Below are positions 1 through 12,467 of a stretch of DNA of 21,082 nucleotides, piece by piece (the stretch's first letter is position 1; every line of letters begins with the position of its first letter). Made by a program: the position numbers and the translations under genes. The DNA comes from Pelomyxa schiedti. Its lineage: Eukaryota; Evosea; Pelobiontida; Pelomyxidae. The DNA lies in NCBI GenBank assembly GCA_020536535.1, contig JAHLWZ010001078.1, positions 1-21,082 of the forward strand. The letters are read 5' to 3'. The notes under the pieces are model-generated. The model ran no database searches, had not been told where the DNA came from, and saw nothing but the letters and a program-made list of their open reading frames with translations.

Positions 1-46
1 GAACCCTCATTTTGTTATTTCGTCGCTCCTAACCATTACTCACAAG

Positions 47-511
47 CTACTCGTTTGCGCTTATTCTCTGGGAACTATTCACGGAAGAATGGCTGTGGTA
101 CCCACCTAAGCCCAAAGATCCAACAAAGTGCAGAGGGTGGATGCTGTCTCAAGAGGAACTGATTCTCAAGATTACATGTGAAGACCACAGACCGTAGATT
201 CCAGACATTGTTCCACACAAGAGGGATCCAACTCATGCCGACCAAGAGACACCGCCTGAATTGGTAAACCCTCATCCTTCTTTCACAGCTACAAACACTC
301 TTTACTCAAACGTGATTCTCAGAAAGCCCTCTCAGATTGCTGGGCTCCTGATCCAGCCAAGGTTTGTTGCCAACAGCGTATCAACATTCTCACCAACCAA
401 AACAGAGGCCGTGCATTGTTCAAGTCATACAGCGACTACAGTCTATCATTTCTACCTTGCACTGAATACTTTGGACAAACAAACTGCCTTGTGGGTCTTT
501 GTAACAATTGA
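47..511 (+). CDS. C-terminal end of a protein kinase domain (TKL-like), 5' part outside window
   Basis: Proposed exons are 47-94, 134-193 and 289-511 (TGA stop). Bases 1-46 read as the end of an intron, with a CTAAC branch-like site and a terminal AG. The exon resumes in phase as YSFALILWELFT, the conserved segment after the SDV of kinase subdomain IX. Next come an EELILKIT stretch, DHRP, and LSDCWAPDPAK, the typical end of TKL-family kinase domains. The ATP-binding and catalytic loops lie outside the window, so activity cannot be judged. The invariant Arg of the closing 'RPSF' motif is not visible (AKVCCQQ instead), and a short tail follows. An unspliced reading has a TAG just after HRP; a 95-nt intron at 194-288 removes it and keeps phase. 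The gene could also be a decaying kinase. The family call is fairly safe; the exon borders are moderately safe. Confidence 0.6.
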
Positions 512-558
512 TTGGATTTTTTCTTTTGCCCGTTATTTTCTTGCCGACATCAACAATC

Positions 559-564
559 AATAAA
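559..564 (+). terminator. Candidate AATAAA polyadenylation signal of the kinase gene
   Basis: AATAAA lies 47 nt past the proposed kinase stop and 36 nt before the ATG of the dipeptidase gene. If used, the upstream 3' end overlaps the promoter or leader of the next gene. It was recognised by sequence only. Confidence 0.4.
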
Positions 565-600
565 AGCATCGAGTCGAACCGACAAAGTTTTTTCGTCGTG

Positions 601-2713
601 ATGGCCACCGAGTTAAGGACACAGAGGTGCCGCGATTTGTTGGAGAAGTTGCCGGAGCCAAAGACCTTGTGGAAGTGGATGCTGTGGTGCACTGAGATTC
701 CTCGTCCTTCAGGGAGTACTCAACTGGTATGTTGCACAGTGGTTTGCTCTCCTCACGCATTCCTTACTGGTGGCAGCTTCGCGATGAACTTAAAAAGGTG
801 GCTGCTGAATGGCACCTGGAGTACAGCGTCGATGCTGTAAACAACATCAAAATTGTGAAGAAAGCTACTGAGGGTTACGAGGACGCACCTACTGTGTGCC
901 TTCAGGCTCACCAGGATATCGTTTTTGCCTGGGACAAATCCATTCGTCCTGAGTATAACCCCGAGGTATGGTGGTGCCCAATGTATTCCTGGAATCATAA
1001 ACATTCATACCAAGACTGACCCAGTGTGGCCTGCCCTCAAAAATGGCTGGTTAGTTGCTGAGGGCACCAGCTTGGGTGCTGATGACGGGATTGGTATGTC
1101 CTCCGACATTGTTTCTCGTGTTTTTTTGAATCACGCTCTTCAGGTATTGCCACAGCGATGACTATCCTTCAGAGCAATACTATTCCTCATCCTAAAATCG
1201 AGTTCTTGTGCACTGATGATGAGGAAGTTGGCACTACTGGTGCTCAGGGCCTTGATCCTTCCTTCTTGTGCCCCAAAACAAAAGTGCGTATACACATTAC
1301 ATTGCATATGGCCAACTGTTTTCTTTCTACTCCTGTAGTACTTTATCAACTTGGATTCGGAGGATAAGAATGCCCTGTGCCTTGGATGTGCTGGAGGCGG
1401 GGATGTAGTGATAGAAATGCCTATTACCAGGGAGGCAATACACGGAGCCGTTCCAGTTTTGGTGAGGATCTCTGGCCTAAAAGGAGCACACTCATCAGAT
1501 ATCCAGCTCTACAGGGCCAATGCTTTCAAGGTATGTTCCCTCTTCCAAATTACTTGACTGATCAAAGAAGCTCGTTACAAGGATGCTTCTAGTTGCGTGG
1601 GGAACAGGATTTGTTTTCTCCAACTTGACTGGTGGTTCTGCCTTCAATGCAATTCCTACTGATGCAGCAGCCACCGTGCTTGTACCAGCTTCTAGACTCA
1701 CGGACTTTAAGAACCTCATCCAAGATGAGGCAAAGATCATTGAGGTACAGCATACTACTTGGTTGATGCATAGCCCTTGGTTTTCTAATTTCTTACTATC
1801 CAGACTGAGTACAAGGTGGAAGAACCCGCAGGCATACACCTAGAAATCAATGAGCTTACAGAGCCAGTGCCCATGCCAGTCAGCAGGCAGAGTACACGAG
1901 ACATCCTCAATCTGTGGAAGCTTGTACCTTGCAACCCATTTAGGATGTGTCCAGATATGCCAGACACTGTGGAGAGTTCCATGGCAACCACATTGGTTAC
2001 TGAATTTTCCCCAGTGAGTCAGTTGATGCTATTCTTTTTTTACTCTCTTCTGAACACTTGGGTTGACTCCACCAAAGGCAAAATTTACCGTGCGAGGTCT
2101 TGCGCGAACCTGCCGCAGTTCTCAGTGGACTGAAATAGAACAAGTAAGAATCGATCTTTATATACATATACCTCTTGATTTCAAAAAGCCCTTCAGTATA
2201 CAGCACTCCTAAACAACTTCTCCAGTTGTGTCAGGCGATTGCAGACTTTTCCAGAAGCACATTGACGATATCCGGCAAGTTTCCTGAATGGCTTCCCAAG
2301 CGTGATGCGCCATTGGCTAGACTTGCTGAATCTTCACACCAGGATTTGTTCACAAAGCCATGTCGAGTGTACGCCACCCACGGTGGCCTGGAATGCGGTG
2401 TGCCTAACCCTGTTTTATTATTTACTTTTAAGATCTCGTTAACTCGTTGTTGTCAAGGCATTATGCTTCAGAAATTGCCGCATTGTCAAGCGATATCGAT
2501 TGGGCCGCAGGTAATTACCGCCAAAAGTCTTTTAACCACAACTGATCAGTAATTAAGGTCACTGACCCACACACGATACACGAGGCCTGTGAGGTCGCGT
2601 CTGGTGATGAACTTCTCCAATGGGCTGCAGCCATTCTGAAGGCAATAGACCACGAACTACAACCTCCTGCTGTGGAAGGAACCCCCATCACCTGCACCAC
2701 TAGTTCCTCATGA
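601..2713 (+). CDS. pepD: Cytosol non-specific dipeptidase (PepD-type, M20 metallopeptidase)
   Basis: Eleven exons: 601-726, 777-965, 1015-1093, 1144-1283, 1339-1530, 1571-1744, 1804-2013, 2078-2143, 2226-2397, 2458-2510, 2558-2713. They encode about 518 aa, close to the 485-500 usual for the family. The enzyme is expected to be a cytosolic Zn-dependent dipeptidase (Xaa-His and other dipeptides). Visible motifs in order: EIPRPSG near residue 33; AHQDIV (His87, Asp89, metal and adjacent catalytic residues); TSLGADDGIG (Asp128); TDDEEVGTTGA (Glu158 catalytic base, Glu159 ligand); LKGAHSSDI; GGSAFNAIP; a SGKFPEW stretch like the family's YPGW; THGGLECG (about 443-450); AISIGPQ. Every junction keeps phase. 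The ATG at 601 is first in frame, and no signal peptide is seen. Exon 6 could use other nearby AGs, but only a start at 1571 preserves the frame. All catalytic motifs look intact. Confidence 0.93.
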
Positions 2714-3117
2714 CACCCCCAACAGTACTAGACAAACATCTATGTTTCACAATCTTTTATTGAATTGCGGATAGTATGACGCGTATTTTGACGTTGAGGA
2801 CTGTGGTATGGTCCGTTATGGGACGAATGATGAATTCGCACTGATTGGAAATTTCCCTACTTACTGCATTGCAGTTCAATACATACAACACTGGTGTTTG
2901 AACCCGGTTGACGAAGCTCGAAGCTTACCTCTTCGATTTCATCTCAGATTCTTCCAACTGCCCTTGAACTTCACAACCCAAGCGAACGATCGTGATCTCG
3001 TTGACCAAATGAAACTTCCGAAAATGGCTCCTTCCTGAGTTTTCGGTCCCTCATTCGGAAGAAGAAGAAACTGCCTAAAAACAAAAAAACAAGCGCAACA
3101 ACCACTACTACCAAGGA
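2714..3117. other. Intergenic region with an unexplained ORF (2775-3038, +)
   Basis: This gap holds the dipeptidase 3' end and the LCAT leader. An open frame runs 2775-3038 on +, with its first ATG at 2808 (76 codons to TGA). It starts MVRYGTNDEFALIGNFP and ends KLPKMAPS. The composition is protein-like and the frame is long for non-coding DNA, but I recognise no family, signal peptide or repeat. It could be a small gene, an exon of something unannotated, a decayed fragment, or chance. The last 60 bases before 3118 are A-rich, as expected of a leader. Confidence 0.3.
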
Positions 3118-4693
3118 ATGGCCCGCCTTCCTCTCGTCGCCGCCCTCGCTCTCCTCCTCGTCGTCGTGCTTTTCGCTCGCGAGGCTGAATCCGTGAGCCC
3201 AGTTTTGCTCGTCCCGGGAGCTACCGGCAGCGCTCTGTGGTCGACACCCACGGGCAAAAACAAATGGGACAGATTATGGGCCTCCCTCACTCACCTGATT
3301 AACATTGACCAGGTTTGTTTTTTTTTTTTTCCCCTGTGTCCTCTTGACACGAAATAGTTCTTCTATGATATCTCATTGGAATATAACCCGGACACTAACA
3401 CTTGGACCAATATCACCGGGTTGGAGGTTGCAACTCAATATTTTGGTGCAACTGAGGCTGTCGACTATCTGGACAAGTGCGGGAAAAAACCACTAAATCT
3501 ACATCAAATCACATATCACTGCAGCATGTTACATACAATTCTAACCTATCTGGCAGAGTTGATGACAAAGGTGTACCAGGCACAGACTACCTCGAGGCCA
3601 TGATTCAGTTTTTGGAAGATACTGGTAACTACACCAGGGATATCAACATCAGGGCAATTCCTTACGATTGGAGAATGAGCACAAGTGCTGACCAGATGGA
3701 CTACTGGTGGTCTCAGGTGTGCCAGTTGCTATTCTTTCTTTCGTACACTGCTAATGTGAAAAGGTCAAAGTGCTCATTGAAGACATGTACAACGATGCCG
3801 GACAGGAAAAGGTTGTAATTGTTTCACACTGCTATGGGGCTACCACAATGTCATATTGGTTGCCAAGGCAATCACAGGCCTGGAAAGACACATACATCAA
3901 GGCACACTTTGTTATTGCTGGTACAGTTCGCATTCAACTTGGCTTGGCGCATCTAACCAAACTATAGCACCTTTCACTGGTGCTGGTATTGCGCTCGAGG
4001 CAGCTGTTTCGGGTTCAGATGATGGGTAAATTCGGAACCTAGTTTGTATAATATATATTGACAACATTCTTAGATACGAATGGTTTGGCTGGACCCCTAT
4101 TCCAGTTGAGGATGTTAAGGAGGCTGCCCGCACATGGGGCTGCATCCCTGCACTACTCCCAACCCTCGAGTGGGGAAACATGATTCTAGTGTCAACCAAT
4201 ACACGAAATTACACCGCCAAGGATCTTCCCCAATTGCTGCTGGACTGTGGAGCAACAAACACCTCCGTCATGTACCCTTACTACAAGGACGACTTTGGGT
4301 CATTCGCCGCACCAGGTTTCATTTTCACTTGGTGTTTGCCAAATACACTCACAATCAACAAGGAGTCTGGGTCTACTGCAACGTAGGCATTGGCAGCCCC
4401 ACAATGGTTGGTCTCAACTACCCCGATGGTGATTTCACCAAAAGTGCCGAGAGATGGTACGCCGACGGTGATGGAACCGTTGCACTTTCCAGTGGTAATT
4501 ATTGCAAAAAGTATGGCTTCTCCATGTTCGAAATAACGTGTCTCTAACTACACTTTAAAGGTGGAAAACTGATGCTAATACACCATTTTCCTACTCTGAG
4601 TGGCCTGGCGTGGGCCACATTGGCCTCGTAAAATACGAGCCTCTTCTCAAGGAGTTGCTGAATGTTTTAACGGCAACAGCCCCGCCTTCCTAA
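3118..4693 (+). CDS. LCAT/PLA2G15-like acyltransferase or phospholipase, secreted or lysosomal, with Cys in place of the catalytic Ser
   Basis: Eight exons: 3118-3312, 3358-3476, 3557-3716, 3764-3920, 3968-4025, 4074-4315, 4363-4510, 4561-4693. They encode about 403 aa, normal for the family. The first 25 residues form a clear signal peptide (Leu/Val-rich core, then Ala-Glu-Ser), so the protein enters the secretory or lysosomal path. It continues with LLVPGATGSALW (oxyanion-hole start), DYLE...IRAIPYDWRMS, the nucleophile elbow VSHCYGATTM at about 178-187, APFTGAG, YADGDGTVALSS (acid Asp345 or Asp347) and GVGHIGLV (catalytic His379). Family members carry HSxG at the elbow; here residue 181 is Cys (TGC, 3830-3832). 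All phases agree. A thiol nucleophile or loss of activity are both possible. The substrate (phosphatidylcholine, ceramide or sterol acyl transfer) cannot be told from sequence. Confidence 0.9.
3318..3330 (+). repeat. T13 tract in LCAT intron 1
   Basis: Thirteen T start five bases into the intron, just after the GTTTG donor and far from the acceptor at 3357. This is not a classical polypyrimidine tract next to the 3' splice site. Confidence 0.85.
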
Positions 4694-4778
4694 ATTACCC
4701 CAACATGTAGTACTTGCAAATGAAAAAACAATTTTATCTTATTGGAAATTTGTTCCTTTTTTATTTACTGTTTCTCCA
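4694..4778. other. Convergent 85-bp spacer between LCAT and kelch genes
   Basis: The two genes meet tail to tail here. The spacer is AT-rich. It holds an AATAAA on the minus strand (4760-4765) for the kelch gene but no AATAAA on plus for the LCAT gene. The 3' UTRs must be very short or overlapping. Confidence 0.6.
4760..4765 (-). terminator. AATAAA polyadenylation signal of the kelch-SAM gene
   Basis: It reads TTTATT on plus. On the minus strand the AATAAA starts 14 nt after the TAA stop of the kelch gene, a plausible position for a short 3' UTR. Confidence 0.5.
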
Positions 4779-7678
4779 TTATGGAACACCCTTGGAAGGG
4801 GTGCTTGGTGTGGTGTACTGTTTTGCTTCCTTGAGTAAATGCTGCAGGAAATTCTGGCTTTCAGCCGGAAAATTCGTTGGGAATGAAGCGAGAACTGCTG
4901 GATCGAAAATGGGTGTGGCTTCCCCAAACAATGGAAGCGTGGGTCTTGGCGAGGTAAGCGTGGGTGGAAACTCCGTCCCGTTGTTGGTGTTACTATTGTT
5001 GCTTTCGGAATTGCTTGCTTGCGGGACGGTTTGCTGTGAATTGTTCTGTGTGAGTGGTGACGGCTGTTGGACTGGAATTATAGGAATGGGAATTGGAGTT
5101 GAAGGTGATGGTGAAGGTGCAGGTGTTGGTGTTGAAGTGGAAGTTGCAGTCGGTTGCTGCTCTGGTATTACTAGTGATGTTGGTGGGAGAGGGAAGTCTG
5201 ATGGTGGGATGTGTAGTGGTAAAATGGGTTGTGTGGCCAAGAGCTGCCGTGAAAGCTGCTGTTGTTGTAAGTCCTGCTGGATCAGCAAGTTTGATAGCAG
5301 TTTCATTCCTGTCTCGAGTTGCTTAATTGTGGATGTGAGTTGTTGTACGGTGGACTTTAATTCTTCTGCTTCGGCAACAGTGAACGTGACATTCCCTGTT
5401 GCAGGTGGTGTCGGTGGAGGGGTTGTGTCTACACTTGTATTTTTCACAGGCACTAATGTCAAAGCGGCTGTAGAGGAGACTGTGTTGGGTGTCGGGGGTG
5501 TTGTTGATCTGGGTGTTGGACCTAGAGTTGGTGTTTTTGTTGGTAGTGTGGGCGGCTGGGTAGGCCCCATTGTGGGTGTTGTGGGTGTTGCCGGAACAGA
5601 TCCAGGTGCAAGTGCCTGTTGCTGGTGGAGATGTTGATGCAAACGCGGAAGATTTTGTAATGAAGCAAGCATTTTTAATCTTATACCTAGTGTGGGCACA
5701 CCCAGGTTTTCCAAGTGCTTTTCATTCAATAGTGGTAGTGCATCCATGGTCAAGTTTTCATCAATAAAACGTTGTGTTAAAGCATCTTGCCCAAAGTAGT
5801 GCAACCACTGTGCCACATTGGCAAAGGCTTCTCCAACAGAGTTGGGATTAAATGGGATCGGCGCCACTGCAGTAGCGGGTTTTGTCCCAAATTCTTTCTC
5901 TTCTATATCAGCAATGAGTCGTATGATATCCAGTGTAACTACATCTTTCAATTTTCGAGTCCCATCTTCGCCACCAATTACAACAAGCAACCCTGCAGTA
6001 AGTGTGGCTGTGTGGAAGCATCTACCAGGTGGAGGAGTTCCAGGGATGAGTGGACGAGACCTGTTTGGAATAAGGAATTTATGCTGAACCAGGTGACTTG
6101 ATACCAAGTATATTTTCCACCATAGGCATTTAACAAATACGAGTCGTTCATGTACTTGGTTCCATCACTACCACCAAATACGAAAGCTCGAGTGCCACCC
6201 ACAACAGTCATTGTATGACCAGCACGGGGTGTTGGTTGATTCTTATTATCAGTTCCACAATCAATCTTGAGGAAATAAGGTGAAACTCCTCCAAAGCAGA
6301 AAGAGACAACCTTACTCCAACAGAAGTGATTTGTATCAAGAACATATAAGTCATTTAAGTGTGCCTTGCCATCATGGCCTCCGAATACCTTTATTGTTGG
6401 TTATTGTAACATGCACACTTGCGAATATGCTTTACAATGAGATTGTCATCAATACAAACAGCAGAGTGACCCCATCTCGGAGGAGGAGGAGTACCAGTGG
6501 TGGTTGGTCGCGACCAAGACATTTTTTTCGTATGAAATATAAACAAATCATTAAACAGTCTCCTGTTGTATCAGTGTGAGCTAGTAAAAAAGGGCAAAAG
6601 GAGGAAATACACAACGTGTCATCTCCTCCACCAAAAACAAAGAGAAGGCAATCCCCAACAAGGGTGGTTGTATGGCGGTGTCTTGGTGATGGGGAACAAC
6701 CGGCAACAAAAGCTTGCTTCCATGTATGCTTAAAAAGATCAAATGTATACAGGTCATTCAAATATATTTGTCCATCTCCACCCCCTTTTTTGTTTTTGTA
6801 CAAGAAAAGGTTTGTAAGAATGGAAGAAGCCATGTGAGATTGAAAAGACAGGAAACAAAACGAAAAAAAAAAAAAAAAAGAGTACCAAAGGAGAAAAGAG
6901 TAGTTTCCACGACCGTGGCCGTGTGGCTGCTCCTGGTCGCGGGGGCCTCCCCGTCGTGGGGCACCCTCGCCCACCTCATCGTGTCGGTCCGCAGGCAGTA
7001 CACGTCGTTCAGCATCCTCTGCCCGCTCCAGCCCCCAAACACCCACACGGCCCCGCCGCCGCCCCCGCCGAACGACGCGGCCGCCACCGCAGCGGACCTC
7101 CCAGAGGCCACAGCCACCGCCGCTGCAGCTGCCGCGGCCGCAGCGGACCCGGAGGCGGAGGAGGAGGAGGGGGAGGAGGAGCCCCCGGAGGAAGAGGAGG
7201 GGGAGGCGGAGGCCAGGGCCAGCGACGACGAGGCGAAGAAGTCGTCCTCGGCGGCTATGGCCACTGCCGCGTGGGAGCACCGCGGGCTCGGCGACTGCCC
7301 CGACGTGCTGGGCCTCGACCACCCGCTGACCACTATGCTGCTGCTGAACCCGCCCACGGTCCCCGTGCCCGTGCCCGTGCCCCCGCCCCCGCTCCCGGGC
7401 CCTGCCCCCGTTCCCGTGCTCGGGCTTGTTGCGGCTGTACTCGTCAATGCTGCTGTGAGTGTCGATGTGGGGCTGTTGTTGGTCGTCGAGTACAGCGACG
7501 AGGACGAACTTGCTGAAAGCAACGATGATGATGACGACGACGCCACGACATTGGTGGGAGTTGTTGCTGTTGAGGACACCGAGGCCGCCGTGGACAGAAT
7601 TGTGGGCCCGCCCGTTTGTTGCTGCGGTGACGTACCAGACAAGCAAGTAGTGACACCACTACAACCGCTCGTCGTCAT
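4779..7678 (-). CDS. Kelch six-blade propeller plus SAM domain protein with Pro/Thr-rich tail
   Basis: Six exons on minus: 7678-6886, 6784-6616, 6562-6436, 6388-6311, 6265-6105, 6060-4779, about 869 aa. All junctions keep phase. Residues 1-105 are Ser/Thr/Gly-rich and probably disordered. Six kelch repeats follow to about 485, each with a hydrophobic-GG core: VWVFGGWSG, FSFGGGDG, FVFGGGDD, VFGGHDG, FVFGGSDG and VVIGGEDG, with the usual downstream NDxY and Trp. The first blade is split by a long Ser/Ala/Gly-rich insert. A SAM domain fits about 524-580 (VAQWLHYFGQDAL ... LENLGVPTLGIRLKML). The rest is Pro/Thr-rich with a short coiled coil (EELKSTVQQL...). The likely role is a scaffold: kelch binds a partner or actin, SAM oligomerises. 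No catalytic domain is seen. The ATG at 7678 is first in frame; the frame upstream opens only through a TTG. Confidence 0.88.
6863..6879 (-). repeat. T17 (sense) tract in kelch gene intron 1
   Basis: Seventeen A on plus, so T17 on the coding strand, start six bases after the GTACTC donor (6885) in the 101-nt first intron. The arrangement is the same as in LCAT intron 1. Confidence 0.85.
7020..7480 (-). repeat. GC-rich low-complexity insert inside kelch exon 1
   Basis: This stretch is very GC-rich and CpG-rich. In the coding frame it encodes runs of Ser, Ala, Gly and Thr-Gly, including a nine-Ala run around 7110-7145. It interrupts kelch blade 1 between the RCSHAAVAI strand and the VWVFGG strand. 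It is open in the kelch frame throughout, so it reads as a coding loop rather than an intron. Its composition differs sharply from the AT-richer exons downstream. Confidence 0.7.
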
Positions 7679-7826
7679 ACTTGTAAAAAGGAAAAAGGAA
7701 AAAACGTTCAAATGGTTGATTTGATGTGAGAACCGGCTTCAGTTCTTCTGTTTGTTTTGTTTTTTTTTTTTGTTTACCTAACAGGAGGGTGTTGGGGTGA
7801 TACGGTGGCTGCTGTTTGGTTGCTGT
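7679..7826. other. 148-bp spacer between helicase stop and kelch start (both minus)
   Basis: It must hold the helicase 3' end and the kelch promoter. It includes a T12 run on plus (A-rich on the sense strand). I saw no AATAAA on minus and no recognisable promoter motif. Confidence 0.5.
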
Positions 7827-12174
<4,348 letters not shown>

Positions 12175-12467
12175 TGGCCTTGGGGAGATGGGTGACCTTG
12201 TGGTTTGTTTCTTTTTTTGTGGTTTTTTTTTTTCTTGGTTGTTGTGATTATTTCCTTGGGTTGCAATTGAGATTGGGGAAAGAAGACTGGCGAGAGTCCA
12301 GGTCCGAAGGAAGCTTGATGGTGAGGGGAAATAATCGAACGACAACTTCAAGACAAGGTTCAGATCCACAGACCAGTCACTCAATCTGCGATCTAATAAA
12401 AAAAAAAGAATCGGGGCATTGACTCGCTAGCGTTGAAAAGGCGACGTTCATTTCGAGGGCGTTGAAT
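12175..12467. promoter_or_regulatory. Divergent promoter region between helicase (-) and RhoGEF (+)
   Basis: The 293 bp between the two ATGs must hold both promoters. It has homopolymer runs (T9 near 12227, A10 near 12398) and CpG-rich flanks at both gene starts. I see no certain TATA box. The helicase frame stays open upstream of 12174 but reaches no ATG, so 12174 is the likely start. Confidence 0.5.

Noticed and set aside
1-300. Kinase region as a pseudogene with a 7-nt deletion and a TAG after HRP
   Set aside because: Placing an intron end at 46 and introns at 95-133 and 194-288 restores a continuous phase with ordinary GT...AG borders, so no lesions are needed.
2750-2765. AATAAA on the minus strand (TTTATT on plus) as the 3' end of a minus gene
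   Set aside because: No minus-strand coding region ends near it; AT-rich chance match.
4714-5637. Long plus-strand ORF of 307 codons, Gly/Val/Cys-rich
   Set aside because: It is antisense to the Pro/Thr-rich tail of the kelch-SAM protein; its composition is the mirror of that low-complexity coding strand and it has no recognisable domain.
6714-7724. Plus-strand ORF of 336 codons across the GC-rich block
   Set aside because: It is a shadow of kelch exon 1. The minus frame gives kelch repeats before and after; the plus frame gives only Pro/Ala/Glu runs.
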